From Notolepis coatsorum (lineage: Eukaryota; Chordata; Actinopteri; Aulopiformes; Paralepididae): a stretch of DNA of 64,000 nucleotides. This document shows, one piece after another, positions 10,329-22,745 of the stretch. The position numbers and the translations under genes were made by a program. Each line of letters opens with the position of its first letter. Positions within the stretch are counted from its first letter, which is position 1. The notes below the pieces were generated by a model. It saw only the letters and a list, made by a program, of their open reading frames with translations, was not told where the DNA came from and made no database searches. The stretch spans positions 159,828,211 through 159,892,210 of the forward strand of contig OZ020585.1 of the NCBI GenBank assembly GCA_963971535.1. Direction: 5' to 3'.

Positions 10329-11935
10329 CAGGATGCCTGACTGACTGTACGCATGAGCCCTGACTGACTGTAGCCTGTAGGCATGAGACCTAACTGACTG
10401 TAGGCATGAGACCTGACTGTAGGCATGAGACCTGACTGACTGTAGGCATGAGACCTGACTGTAGGCATGAGACCTGACTGACTGTAGGCATGAGACCTGA
10501 CTGACTGTAGGCATGAGACCTTACTGACTGTAGGCATGAGACCTGACTGACTGTAGGCATGAGACCTTACTGACTGTAGGCATGAGACCTGACTGTAGGC
10601 ATGATACCTGACTGTAGAGACCTGACTGTAGGCATGAGACCTGACTGTAAGGCATGAGGCCTGACTGTAGGCATGAGGCCTGACTGTAGGCATGAGACCT
10701 GACTGTAGGCATGAGGCCTGACTGTAGGCATGAGGCCTGACTGTAGGCATGAGACCTGACTGTAGGCATGAGGCCTGACTGTAGGCATGAGACCTGACTG
10801 ACTGTAGGCAGGATGCCTGACTAACTGTAGGCAGGAGACATGACTGACTGTAGGCATGAGACCTGACTGGCTGTAGGCAGGATACCTGACTGACTGTAGG
10901 CATGAGACCTGACTGACTGTAGGCATGAGGCCTGACTGACTGTAGGCATGAGGCCTGACTGACTGTAGGCATGATACCTGACTGACTGTAGGCATGAGGC
11001 CTGACTGACTGTAGGCATGATACCTGACTGACTGTACGCATGATACCTGACTGACTGTAGGCATGAGACCTGACTGACTGTAGGCATGAGGCCTGACTGA
11101 CTGTAGGCATGAGGCCTGACTGGCTGTAGGCATGATACCTGACTGACTGTAGGCATGAAGCCTGACTGACTGTAGGCATGATACCTGACTGACTGTAGGC
11201 ATGGAGCCTGACTGTAGGCATGATACCTGACTGACTGTAGGCATGAAGCCTGACTGACTGTAAGCATGAAGCCTGACTGTAGGCATGATACCTGACTGAC
11301 TGTAGGCATGAAGCCTGACTGACTGTAGGCATGATACCTGACTGACTGTAAGCATGAAGCCTGACTGTAGGCATGATACCTGACTGACTGTAGGCATGAG
11401 GCCTGACTGTAGGCATGAAGCCTGACTGACTGTAAGCATGAAGCCTGACTGTAGGCATGATACCTGACTGACTGTAAGCATGAGACCTGACTGTAGGCAT
11501 GAAGCCTGACTGTAGGCATGAGGCCTGACTGACTGTAGGCATGAAGCCTGACTGTAGGCATGATACCTGACTGACTGTAGGCATGAAGCCTGACTGACTG
11601 TAGGCATGATACCTGACTGACTGTAGGCATGGAGCCTGACTGTAGGCATGATACCTGACTGACTGTAGGCATGAAGCCTGACTGACTGTAGGCATGAAGC
11701 CTGACTGTAGGCATGATACCTGACTGACTGTAGGCATGAGGCCTGACTGACTGTAGGCATGAAGCCTGACTGTAGGCATGAGACCTGCCTGACTGTAGGC
11801 ATGATACCTGACTGTAGGCATGAAGCCTGACTGTAGGCATGAGGCCTGACTGACTGTAGGCATGAAGCCTGACTGTAGGCATGAGACCTGACTGTAGGCA
11901 TGAGGCCTGACTGACTGTAGGCATGAGACCTGCAA
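10329..11935 (+). repeat. 19/23-bp minisatellite (CTGACTGTAGGCATGA), about 75 units
   Basis: Units read GACTGTAGGCATGAGACCT, with or without an extra GACT, and the last five bases vary (GACCT, GGCCT, AAGCCT, TACCT). The 4-bp GACT slip creates the 19 and 23 bp classes. Minus-strand frames stay open across the array (up to about 620 codons). They are repeat artefacts made of MPTVSQ and SCLQS-like blocks. Confidence 0.95.
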
Positions 11936-11984
11936 TAAATGGCAATATATTGAACCATAACCCCTGTATCGTGATATGTATCGT

Positions 11985-12035
11985 ATAAGATAAGATATTC
12001 CTTTATTGATCCCTTGGGGTAATGTGGGCATCATA
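11985..12035 (-). mobile_element. LINE 3' tail (TATCT repeats)
   Basis: On the minus strand: CCCCAAGGGATCAATAAAGG followed by short ATCTTATCTTAT repeats, a typical LINE poly(A) signal and tail. A copy on the other strand lies at 13203-13248. Confidence 0.55.
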
Positions 12036-13190
12036 GCATCATGGGGGGGAGGGGAGAGGTACAGCTATGGGCATGGTAATAGAAAGACATAGCTTTGACA
12101 TATATAGCTTTGACATATAGCTTTGCATCGGATATCGGAGGATTTAGATGCGAGGACAGGAAGCTGTCATGAAAATGGCAGAGCTATTGATATTATACAA
12201 AAGTAACTGTACTTACAGTAGATTTTATTCACGGTCTCTGCTGCCCTATACCGGGCGCCTGGTGGTACAAAATCCAGATTTAACTCTGCCATTGGAAAGA
12301 GGAGATTTGGGCTGATCCATAGATGTATGACTTGACCATAATAAGGTAATGGTCTGATATTCTATATTCATATTTCATATTGCATGTGTCCAGATGGCAA
12401 AACTCTGTACTTTATCTACAAAAAACCCTGTAAATCATCTGCCCTTTGTTCATTTGCTTAGATTTACACAAGAAGGTGCTGAATGCGCTCAGTGGCATCT
12501 TTTCACTTTCACCGTCAAAGATGGAAATCTTTTTTATAATAATTTATATTCTCCTTTGGTTCATTACAATTTACTCAAACATAGTAACAGACACACTATT
12601 TCTGACACTGGGAATACATTCCCTGAGGTCCATAGATGTCCCTAGATACCAAGAAGGTATTAAGAAGGGTTTAAGAGTTTTAATGAAAATAAGCTCCTTT
12701 TCATTTGGGAAATTCAGATCAAACTGTAAAACTAGGCATTGCAGATCATATCTAGCAGATTGGTTCCTATTTCCGGTCTAAACTATTGTAGTAAACCATT
12801 TTGGTGGAAAAAGAAAATAAATTTTAATTTTAATAATTGTATTAATTTCTTTGCAAGAGTGAACAATAATAAACCTCAATAGACATACATGCAACGTTTT
12901 CAACTCAATTTAAAAACGAAAATCCACAGAATTGATTGAGGTGAAAGAGGCTTGAGGTCAGTCCTGCTACATGTAGCTCACTATGCCTCTACTGGAAAAC
13001 ACAAGGAAATCCATTTATTTTTACTAAGCCATGAAGTGCAAACAAGACCGGATCAATAAGCTTCACTTGAATGTCCTCAAGGTTAGGGTTGTGGTTGTGG
13101 TCGGGACATGACTTTTGTGACATCACATCCCACTCCCGTGGTTTATATGTCACGAGGGGGGCATAGCGTGATGGACATTTAATCAATACT
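12036..13190. other. Unassigned AT-rich sequence
   Basis: No supported gene or RNA. The short open frames in 12390-12780 show no domain. The outward-facing LINE tails at both edges suggest that part of this block is 5'-truncated LINE sequence. Confidence 0.35.
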
Positions 13191-13250
13191 TAATAGAATG
13201 AATTTCCCCAAGGGGATCAATAAAGGAATAGCTTATCTTATCTTATAATG
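13191..13250 (+). mobile_element. LINE 3' tail (TATCT repeats)
   Basis: Contains CCCCAAGGGGATCAATAAAG followed by CTTATCTTATCTTAT. Same family as the tail at 11985-12035, opposite strand. Confidence 0.55.
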
Positions 13251-14084
13251 CAAAACATTTCTGATACACATGGATAACGTAAAATATCATGTTGATTAAT
13301 AAAATAAAAAATATCAAATGTGTTACACCTTATAGTATCTCTCGAATACACGCCGTGTCGTGGCCAAGTCAAATGACACAAACGCTTAACCAAAAAGAAG
13401 TCCCCTTTTAATGCAGTCTAGCCTAGCAGCCGGAAGGAGGAGGAGGTGGAGCAGCCATTAGCCCCGCCGTTGGCCTCCTACGCCTCCTTCCACGCTGCCG
13501 CTCTCCCCCCTTGACTCCACCCGTGTGGTTTAGCACATTCTAAAAGACATACTTACAAATGCATTACGGAATCAAAATGCTTACCAACTTGAAACAATCC
13601 GTTATTACAGAGAGGAGGAGGAGGGGTGGGGGGGGGGGATTGAATTAATTCCTTCCATCGCACCAACAACCGCTTGGCGCCTCGGAAGATAATTTGCCAT
13701 GTAATTCCTCTCCCACAGATGCACCACAGCGTACAGTACGAGACCCAGTAGTGTTTCTTTTATTATAATTTTTTTTTATTATTTACACCCTGATAACAAC
13801 CATTAATTCACCAACAGTAAATAAAATGTTTAGTTGAGAAGGGGACATTAATTATCACATTTCATCCGGGAACGTAACGCCGTAATGAGAGAGACCGCTC
13901 TCGGGGGGAAGAGCGAGGCTGTTTATGAATGGCTGGAGGTGCGGCTGGGCCCGCCTCCCCCTCCAGAGATGGAAATGTGTGCCCAACACACCCCCGCTGA
14001 TTGTGGAGAAGGTAAAGAACCAATAGTGGCATGTTCAGGGGTTTAATTTAAAGTGTGTTTCTCACTAGGCTGCTCACAACACTT
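13251..14084. other. Low-repeat block, possible conserved non-coding DNA
   Basis: Mostly single-copy sequence including GC-rich stretches (13430-13520, 13860-13990) and an ATTAATTATCAC motif near 13850. No coding frame with a recognisable domain. Confidence 0.25.
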
Positions 14085-14195
14085 CAAGTTCAAGTTCAAG
14101 TTCTTTAATAGTTGTCATACAGAAGTACAGAATACTTTCATACAAAATGCTTCTTACTGTTACGCTCCAGAGACTGTGCTAGACAATTAAACTCT
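14085..14195 (-). mobile_element. LINE 3' tail (ACTTGAA repeats)
   Basis: On the minus strand the block ends in ACTTGAACTTGAACTTGAAG after a conserved 3' UTR segment containing AGTCTCTGGAGCGTAAC. The same 3' UTR is found at 33120-33230. This is a third LINE tail type in this window. Confidence 0.5.
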
Positions 14196-14377
14196 GCTGT
14201 TTTGGCAATGACAAATGCTGCTGCCGCTGCGGCGGGAAGCCGGTTGACTGAGAGGATTCTGTAATTTCTTTCATGTGCAGCGACGGCCAGATCCAGGTCA
14301 GGAAGTAGTTGGAATTAAAGAACTACAGCAGGGGTTTACACTGAGTGGGGGGGGGGGGTCGTTTCTTTCACACAAAA

Positions 14378-14534
<157 letters not shown>

Positions 14535-14574
14535 CCCCGCGATGTTTACAATTTTGTTATTATATAGATTTAGG

Positions 14575-14945
<371 letters not shown>

Positions 14946-14997
14946 TAGTGGTTACGTCATTTTCGTTTTTTCCTGTTCCACCCTCTGTTCCACTTAA

Positions 14998-15885
14998 CAC
15001 TTTGAGTGCCAGCGACGCGTTTTGTCGTTAGTTCATGCCGCCAGTTTAGTGCCGGCAACGCTATATAGCGTTTGTTTGTCGTATTTTTTTTTATTGGCGA
15101 TTTGAATTCATATTTCATCAATCGAGCCTCACGCTAGTGTTGCATAGTCTCTCTGAGCTCAATTGGGAAGATACCGCCCCCTATTGTCTCTCCCTGTGTA
15201 ACTGCACCCCATTAGTTTAGACTGATGAAGGGGGGGAGGCCATGTTACTTTTCCGTCAAGCCAACTGAAGAGACCCAAGTTGATCGCCGGCCCTCAGAAC
15301 AGCGTGGATTATGTATTTCCAGCACCCAACGCTGAATCAATAAACGTGATCGATATTTGGAATGGCGATCAGAAATTGGAATAATCTTTTTGGATAACAT
15401 CTGATCTGAGGTAAGGAATCTATTTGACCAGTCTTGGGGTAATCAGAGCTTTTTTTCACAGATATATCAACGTGTCCCATATGTGTGTGTGTGTGTGTGT
15501 GCTCGCTGATCAGGAAATGAGAGAATATACTTTTCAGATCGCTTCTATAGCGTGCATAAGTACACATATACTATCGATAATCTAGCGTTTATTTGAAAAC
15601 GATTCATAAATAGGCTGAAAAATTACAACGTTTTTGTGTATGCCAGAATATTCCAGTAAATGCCATTTATCACGGAATCTATATATTTTCCTGAAAAACT
15701 AGGGCTTTTCAAAATGCTATAAAACGGAAAAGAACGGATTAAAAAACAATCCGTTTCAACAATGTTGACTGCAAACAAGTCATTGATAAGCGACGGGCAG
15801 ATTAGACACATAGCCATAATTTAAGACAGATATTATGCGTTCACTACGCTATCATTGAAGTGGGTGCTGGCATTTATCAGACTCG
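14998..15885 (-). mobile_element. piggyBac-like non-autonomous element, one end missing
   Basis: The left end reads TTAA then CACTTTGAGTGCCAG, as in piggyBac-type elements that duplicate TTAA. Internally it is homologous, in reverse orientation, to the complete element at 40585-41523: the segment with CAGATTAGACACATAGCC at 15798-15825 matches the inverse segment near 40690. No second TTAA end is seen before the 57-bp array begins, so the distal terminus appears lost. No transposase frame remains. Confidence 0.6.
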
Positions 15886-15959
15886 TAAATCTGCTGCAGC
15901 AGTGCACGCCTTGCCCCTCCTCCTCCGCCTCACAGTCGAGCCCTCCTCCCCCTCACAGT

Positions 15960-16765
15960 CGAGTGCATAGCCAGCAACCAGCCAGATGTTAGCTCCCGGG
16001 ACGAGTAGCCACGTTAGTTAGCCAGCAACCAGCCAGACGTTAGCTCCTGGGACGATTAGCAACGTTAGTTTGCCAGCAACCAGCCAGGCAGCGCCGTTTG
16101 CTCCCGGGACGAGTAGCTACGTTAGTTAGCCAGCAACCAGCCAGGCAGCGACGTTTGCTCCCGGGACGAGTAGCCACGGTAGTTAGCCAGCAACCAGCCA
16201 GACAGAGACGTTAGCTCCCGGGACGAGTAGCCACGTTAGTTAGCCAGCAACCAGCCAGGCAGCGGCGTTTGCTCCCGGAACGAGTAGCTACGTTAGTTAG
16301 CCAGCAACCAGCCAGGCAGTGCCGTTTGCTCCTGGGACGAATAGCCACGTTAGTTAGCCAGCAACCAGCCAGGTAGTGCCGTTTGCTCCCGGGACGAGGA
16401 GCCACGTTAGTTAGCCAGCAACCAGCCAGGCAGCGCCGTTTTCTCCCGGGACGAGTAGCCACGATAGTTAGCCAGCAACCAGCCAGGCAGCGCCGTTTGC
16501 TCCCGGGACGAATAGCCACAGTAGTTAGCCAGCAACCAGCCAGGCAGAGATGTTAGCTCCCTGGACGAGTAGCCACGTTAGTTAGCCAGCAACCAGCCAG
16601 GCAGCGCCGTTTGCTCCCGGGGCGGTTAGCCACGTTAGTTAGCCAGCAACCAGCCAGGCAGCGCCGTTTGCTCCCGGGACGAACAGCCACAGTAGTTAGC
16701 CAGCAACCAGCCAGGCAGAGACGTTAGCTCCCGGGACGGGTAGCCACGTTAGTTATCCAGCAACT
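15960..16765 (+). repeat. 57-bp minisatellite, about 14 copies
   Basis: The unit starts CCAGCAACCAGCCAGGCAG and continues GCCGTTTGCTCCCGGGACGA and GTAGCCACGTTAGTTAG. Spacing between successive CCAGCAACC motifs is 57-58 bp. Units differ by point changes such as CGTTTGC versus CGTTAGC. A smaller TACCTAGTGTTGGCT repeat follows at 16788-16845. There are no spacers, so it is not a CRISPR array. Confidence 0.95.
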
Positions 16766-16969
16766 GTACAGCTCCCGGGACGATTGCTACCTAGTGTTGG
16801 CTCTATCGTTCCATGAGCTAACGTTAGTAGCTACCTAGTGTTGGCTAAGTAGCTATCGTTAGTAGCTAGCTACCGTTACTGTTTAAACAAAAATGTTAAT
16901 AAATGGGAGCTTCCTCAAACAGCCATCTCTTTCCCGACAATCCCTTCTGTGCACGAACCCTTACATTAT

Positions 16970-17092
16970 GGTAATTAAACATTAAAACACCTGCGGTTTA
17001 TAGTCCAGTGCAGCTTATATATGGACACATCATTGAATTTAGCTGCTGCGGCTTATATTCAGGTGCGGCTTATAGTGCGAAAAGTACGGTAA
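16970..17092. repeat. Dispersed-repeat fragment (GCGGCTTATA motif)
   Basis: Contains repeated GCGGCTTATA-like words ending in TAGTGCGAAAAGTACGGTA. This resembles ends of DNA transposons common in fish genomes. Family not determined. Confidence 0.35.
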
Positions 17093-17317
17093 ATGTAGTT
17101 CTTTTTTTACGACAAATTAAAAACCTTATAACTACCTTTATTTCAACCAAAAATGCTTAAACAATAATGTTAGTGGTAGAAGGGAACTAATTTTGTGCAG
17201 AAATGGAAAGCTTGCCAATGTTCATGCGGCAGAATTGTTACAATAGCCGATAATCCATTTTCCCAATGATGAATCCCTATACGGGTGGAACAACCAGTGA
17301 CGTCAGACTACACCTCC

Positions 17318-17826
17318 ATATTACCTGCTATGCTAATATGTCTATACTACTATGCAATCGAGACTGTAGCACTAAAGTTCATGAAAACCCTAAGAGACTG
17401 ATCTCTCTACATCTAGTCAACCCTGAGACTGATCTCTACATCACTTCAACCCTGAGACTGATCTCTACATCTAGTCAACCCTGAGACTGATCTCTATATC
17501 TAGTCAACCCTGAGACTGATCTCTACATCACTTCAACCCTGAGACTGATCTCTCTATGTAGTCTCTATATAGTATCTATATAGTCTCTATGTAGTCTCTA
17601 TGTAGTCTCTATGTAGGCTCTATATAGTCTATATGTAGTCTCTATGTAGTCTCTATATAGTCTCTATATAGTCTCTATGTAGTCTCTATATTGTCTCTAT
17701 ATAGTCTCTATATCGTCTCTATATAGTTTCTATATAGTCTCTATATAGTCTCTTTATAGTCTCTATATAGTCTCTATATAGTCTCTTTATAGTCTCTATA
17801 TAGTATCTATATAGTCTCCATGTAGT
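17318..17826 (+). repeat. Duplicated block 1: 29-bp and 11-bp tandem arrays
   Basis: Order: a unique head (TTACCTGCTATGCTAATATG), then about six units of TGAGACTGATCTCTACATCA with CTTCAACCC, then about 24 units of the 11-mer TCTCTATATAG. The same order recurs from 17983 to 18739, so the whole block is tandemly duplicated. Confidence 0.85.
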
Positions 17827-17907
17827 CGGTTGATTTTCTGCACTTTTTTGGCAAAGTTGACAGGTTCGCACTTAGGTTTAGATTTGAACCTTTAATAACA
17901 TTTCTGA

Positions 17908-17938
<31 letters not shown>

Positions 17939-17982
17939 TGATGCACTCTGCTACTAAGTATTCTACCTTGCCCATACTATTA
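17827..17982 (+). repeat. Second copy of the 14.6-kb dispersed repeat, short (TAA)n
   Basis: Matches both flanks of the expanded TAA tract at 14575-14945, but here the microsatellite is about 25 bp. Confidence 0.8.
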
Positions 17983-18739
17983 CCTGCTATGCTAATATGT
18001 CTATACTACTATGCACTCGAGACTGTAGCACTCAAGTTCAACACTGTTTGACGAACAATCTTAGTGACCCTTAGCTACCAGAGTTGTCCCCTTCCTGCTG
18101 ACTTGTTGTTCACAACTTGTCGCTTTGGATAAAAACATTCAGCTAAATTACTAAATGTAAAGTAATTTCTTTCACATGAAAACCTAAGAGACTGATCTCT
18201 CTTCATCACTTCAACCCTGAGACTGATCTCTTCATCACTTCAACCCTGAGACTGATCTCTACATCACTTCAACCCTGAGAGTGATCTCTTCATCACTTCA
18301 ATCCTGAGACTGATCTCTACATCACTTCAACCCTGAGACTGATCTCTCTTCATCACTTCAACCCTAAGACTGATCTCTTCATCACTTCAACCCTGAGACT
18401 GATCTCTACATCACTTCAACCCTGAGACTGATCTCTACATCACTTCAACCCTGAGACTGATCTCTACATCACTTCAACCCTGAGACTGATCTCTACATCA
18501 CTTCAACCCTGAGACGGATATCTCTTCATCACATCAACCCTGAGACTGATCTCTCTATATAGTCTCTATATAGTCTCTCTATAGTCTCTATGTAGTCTCT
18601 ATGTAGTCTCTATATAGTCAATCTATATAGTCTCTTTATAGTCTCTATATAGTCTATAATATAGTATATATAGTCTCTATATAGTCTCTCTATAGTCTTT
18701 ATGTAGTTTCTATGTAGTCTCTATATAGTCTCTATATAG
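17983..18739 (+). repeat. Duplicated block 2: 29-bp and 11-bp arrays, with SINE-like tail
   Basis: Same head and array order as the preceding block. It includes an insertion at 18060-18170 whose end, GTCGCTTTGGATAAAAAC then CAGCTAAATTACTAAATG, resembles the 3' end of HpaI/SmaI-type fish SINEs. About 13 units of the 29-mer and 17 of the 11-mer follow. The 11-mer array is cut at 18740 by an LTR-type insertion. Confidence 0.8.
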
Positions 18740-18789
18740 TGTTATGGTTTGTAACCGACCCCAATCGCACAACACATGACAGGTATGAG

Positions 18790-19325
18790 GTACAGTGGGA
18801 GAAAACTGACCTTGCTAGCTGAAGGGGCAGTCCTAGCAGTGGGAGAAAACTGACCTTGCTAGCTGAAGGGGCAGTCCTAGCAGTGGGGCAAACTGACCTT
18901 GCTAGCTGAAGGGGCAGTCCTAGCAGTGGGAGAAAACTGACCTTGCTAGCTGAAAGGGCAGTCCTAGCAGTGGGAAAACTGACCTTGCTAGCTGAAAGGG
19001 CAGTCCTAGCAGTGGGACAACTGACCTTGCTAGCTGAAAGGGCAGTCCTAGCAGTGGGAGAAAACTGACCTTGCTAGCTGAAAGGGCAGTCCTAGCAGTG
19101 GGAAAAAACTGACCTTGCTAGCTGAAAGGGCAGTCCTAGCAGTGGGAAAACTGACCTTGCTAGCTGAAAGGGCAGTCCTAGCAGTGGGAAAAAACTGACC
19201 TTGCTAGCTGAAAGGGCAGTCCTAGCAGTGGGAGAAAACTGACCTTGCTAGCTGAAAGGGCAGTCCTAGCAGTGGGAAAACTGACCTTGCTAGCTGAAGG
19301 AGCAGTCCTAGCAGTGGGAAGGCTA
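18790..19325 (+). repeat. 44-bp minisatellite within the LTR-type element
   Basis: The unit is GTGGGAGAAAACTGACCTTG followed by CTAGCTGAAGGGGCAGTCCT and AGCA. About 12-13 copies with 40-45 bp spacing; the A-tract length varies. Confidence 0.9.
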
Positions 19326-20439
19326 CACAAAAAGTGGAGGCCATGCAGAGGGACCGGGTTAGCTGCCTGGGCATGGCTAGCTACAGGGCCTATGCTAGCT
19401 GCAAGGGCTGCATTAACATAGAGGCTGTGCTAACAGCCGGGGCTAAGCTAGCAGACTGGGGCCATGCAGAGGGACTGGGTTAGCTGCCTGGGCATGGCTA
19501 GCTACAGGGCCTATGCCAGCAGCAAGGCTGCATTAACATAGAGGCTGTGCTAGCAGCCGGGGCTAAGCTAGCAGACTGGGGCCATGCTGGTAGTAGAGGC
19601 CTAACAAGCTGCAGGGGAGCTAACGAGGCTAACAGGGAAGCAAACAGGGGAGTCAACAGGCTAACAGGGGAGCTAACAGGGGAGACTAACAAGCTAACAG
19701 GGGAGCTAACAGGGCTAACAGGGAAGCTAACAGGGCTAACAGGGGAGCTAACAGGGAAGCTAACAGGGGAGACTAACAGGCTAAACTCAACATACACCGT
19801 CTGTGCTGGCTGGGGTCGTCGACGGGTCGGGTCGTACTGTTATGGTTTGTAACCGACCCCAATCGCACAACACAAGACAGGTATGAGAGTAAGCCAAGAA
19901 ATGGGCATTTATTGAAAACAACAGAAAACGGCACTGTCCCTTTAAGGGAGAACACAAATCACAGGAAAACAAGAATTGGGAAAAAGGCCAGTGCCTTTAA
20001 GAGGCGAGCTGGCTAAGGGGAAGGCTAAGGGAAAGGCTAACGGACAGGGCCAGGGCAAGGGAACAGGGCAGGAACAGGGAGGACTAGGAGGACTAGAAGG
20101 ACTGGACAGGGAGGACTAGGAGGACAAGGGAGGGGAAACAGGGACAGAGGTTCGCGGAGGCGGGCTGGGGACAGGGAGGACTAGGAGGACTAGAAGGACT
20201 GGACAGGGAGGACTAGGAGGACTGGACAAGGAGGAATAGGAGGACTAGAAGGACTGGACAGGGAGGACTAGGAGGACTAGAGAGGGGAAACAGGGACAGA
20301 GGCTCGCGGAGGCGGGCTGGGGACAGGTAGGACTAGGAGGACTAGAAGGACTGGACAGGGAGGACTAGGAGGACTAGAGAGGGGAAACAGGGACAGAGAA
20401 AACAGGGTTCAGGCCTTGGAACTGGGCGAGGGTCAGAGC

Positions 20440-21000
20440 TGCTTACAGGGATGGAGTAGGAGCGCGCAGGCTAGACGTCTGGAGGAGAGCGCATCTGGCG
20501 CGGAGGTCTGAGTGGTGCACGTCTGCTTGGAGTACGCGCCGGTACGGAGGGCGCATCTGGCGCGGAGGTCTGAGTGGTGCGCGTCTGCTTGGAGTACGCG
20601 CCGGTACGGAGAGCGCATCTGGCGCGGAGGTCTGAGTGGTGCGCGTCTGCTTGGAGTACGCGCCGGTACGGAGAGCGCATCTGGCGCGGAGGTCTGAGTG
20701 GTGCGCGTCTGCTTGGAGTACGCGCCGGTACGGAGAGCGCATCTGGCGCGGAGGTCTGAGTGGTGCGCGTCTGCTTGGAGTACGCGCCGGTACGGGAGCG
20801 CATCTGGCGCGGAGGTCTGAGTGGTGCGCGTCTGCTTGGAGTACGCGCCGGTACGGAGAGCGCATCTGGCGCGGAGGTCTGAGTGGTGCGCGTCTGCTTG
20901 GAGTACGCGCCGGTACGGAGAGCGCATCTGGCGCGGAGGTCTGAGTGGTGCGCGTCTGCTGCGCGGAGGTCTGAGTGGTGCGCGTCTGCTGCGCGGAGGT
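20440..21000 (+). repeat. 62-bp CpG-rich minisatellite within the LTR
   Basis: The unit contains GAGCGCATCTGGCGCGGAGG, TCTGAGTGGTGCGCGTCTGC and TTGGAGTACGCGCCGGTACG. There are about eight full copies, then two shortened ones. Downstream, a roughly 90-bp block with GGAATACCTCCCGTAGAGG is duplicated (21005-21095 and 21118-21206). Open frames across the array are repeat artefacts. Confidence 0.9.
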
Positions 21001-21583
21001 CTGAAGTGGAACACTGGAATACCTCCCGTAGAGGATTAGAGAGCGCAGTACAGTGTCTCCCTCCAGGCAAACGGCGACAGGTGGCGAAGGCTTGAGCGCA
21101 TCTGGCGCGGAGGTCTGGAGTGGAACACTGGAATACCTCCCGTAGAGGATTAGAGAGCGCAGTACAATGTCTCCCTCCAGGCAAACGGCGACAGGTGGCC
21201 AAAGCTTGCACCTTGTCTCACGTCGGAGATAAAACAGCATACAGACAGAAACAGAAACTCCCGTAGGAGCCTACAGACAGAGAACCTCCCGAAGGAGTTT
21301 GGTGATAGAGATATGATACGGAACGACCCGACCAGGACAGAGGGGAAGAGCGAGGTACTTAAAGCCCACAAGGGCGCTAATTAGAATACACATCAGGTGC
21401 GTGAAGGTAATTGATACTTGAACTAGAAGAGTGTGTTCGGCACGAACCAATCAAACAGATAATGACAGATAGTCCAAGGGTGTGGGCTGCTGAAGAGCAG
21501 ACGAGGCTAAACGAGCGCGAGGGTGGGGGCTGGAGAAGTGAGGAGACAGGGAATTAAAGGTCCAGGGAGAGGCGAACCTCACA

Positions 21584-21753
21584 TATAGTCTCTTTATAGT
21601 CTCTATATAGTCTCTATTTAGTCTATTTATAGTCTCTATATAGTCTCCATGCAGTCTCTATATAGTCTCTCTATAGTCTCTATGTAGTCTCTATGTAGTA
21701 TCTCTATAGTCTCTCTATAGTATCTATGTAGTCTCTCTATAGTCTCTATATAG
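21584..21753 (+). repeat. 11-bp TCTCTATATAG array, middle segment
   Basis: Continuation of the array upstream of 18740, now bounded by two LTR-type insertions. Confidence 0.9.
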
Positions 21754-22597
21754 TGTTGGATTCTCCGGTAATCAGCCAATATCATCTCGTCACCTGCTCC
21801 TCCGTGACTTTCCTCTGCATTGTGTTTGTCATCAATACTTGGTTATCTCACATAGGCTGTCACACACTGTATCAACCCCGTCCATGCAATCCGTCTCATA
21901 AAGAATTAGACACTGGCAACGTGATCTACTTCCTTAGATTGTGATGTTTATTTTCATAAACATAGCCTCGTACAAGATGGAAACAATTCTGAAATGTCCT
22001 TGAACAGTCGTTGAAGACAAACTAAATTCATTATTCTACCGTCTCTTCTGCTTTTAGTCCAATGGTGGTTGAGGCCTCGTCGTTAGCCATAAACCCTTCC
22101 TTGTTAGCCGAAGTTAGCGATGTCGTGGCATTCACTCCCCCCCCCCCCCCCCCCCCACAAGGGGAGGAGGAATCATTTCAAAGTCTCTGTCAACGCGTCT
22201 GCTCTTCTCCGCCTCGTGTCTTAGTCTAACTTACCCCGGAAGAAACTCACATCTCATAACGTCTTTCCTCAGCCCCCTTTTCTTGTTACTAAGTGACATA
22301 ATACCATGGCAACGGCAGTCTGGTCTTTGACACACTAAACGTCCCTTTTCTCCCCATAGCTACGGCTTCTCTCTCTGACCAAACCTCCCCCACAAGTGCT
22401 ATCAGTTGCTGATGTTACCAACCTGCCGACCCGACCTTGGAGCCCAGCCCATGGCTCTATTAGCCTGTGGCTTCCCAGTCTAACTTGAAAGCACACACCA
22501 CTAATACTGTCCTCCTCATCTGAGATCTAATAGCAGATGCTGTCATCTACCGATATGTACATTATATACACATTGAAAAACAAGGCCATTTTTATCA
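21754..22597 (-). mobile_element. Probable solo LTR, 4-bp TSD ATAG
   Basis: The insertion begins TGTTGGATTCTCC and ends TTTTTATCA (TG...CA), flanked by ATAG on both sides inside the 11-bp array. On the minus strand an AATAAA signal is present at about 21950, roughly 200 bp before the end. No coding is visible. It contains a poly-C run at 22140. As with the neighbouring insertion, array sequence could mimic the short TSD. Confidence 0.45.
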
Positions 22598-22662
22598 ATA
22601 GTCTCCATGTAGTCTCTATATAGTCTCTATATAGTCTCCATGTAGTCTCTATATAGTCTCTG
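22598..22662 (+). repeat. 11-bp array, right segment
   Basis: Resumption of TCTCTATATAG units after the solo LTR. A few degraded units reappear at 22928-22970 beyond the LINE tail and hairpin. Confidence 0.85.
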
Positions 22663-22745
22663 TATGTTTATGTTTATGTTTATTTAGGATCCTCATTAGC
22701 TTTTGCACTTGACAAAAGCTATTCTTCCTTTCAATACATTACATC
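22663..22745 (-). mobile_element. LINE 3' tail (AACATA repeats)
   Basis: On the minus strand: GCTAATGAGGATCCTAAATA followed by AACATAAACATAAACA, a LINE-type 3' end inserted in the 11-bp array. Confidence 0.5.

Larger units (their letters stand above)
18740..21583 (-). mobile_element. LTR-type element built of tandem repeats, TSD-like TATAG
   Basis: The insertion starts TGTTATGG and ends CCTCACA (TG...CA), flanked on both sides by TATAG, inside the 11-bp array. A presumed LTR (19838-21583) reads on the minus strand from TGTGAGGTTCGCC to AACCATAACA, with AATAAA about 70 bp before its end. The last roughly 45 bp of this LTR recur at 18740-18785, as expected for a truncated second LTR. The interior (18790-19837) has no gag or pol. 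It consists of about 12 copies of a 44-bp unit, a roughly 190-bp duplication and CTAACAGGGGAG repeats. The TSD is weakened by the array itself containing TATAG. Confidence 0.6.

Noticed and set aside
10166-12034. Minus-strand frames of up to 622 codons with MPTVSQ/SCLQS repeats
   Set aside because: Pure translation of the 19/23-bp minisatellite; no non-repeat domain.
15960-16765. CRISPR-like regular direct repeats
   Set aside because: Head-to-tail 57-bp minisatellite without unique spacers, in a eukaryotic context.
20433-21240. Minus-strand frames of 193-265 codons with repeated RRAPLRPPRQM blocks
   Set aside because: Translation of the 62-bp array inside an LTR-type element.
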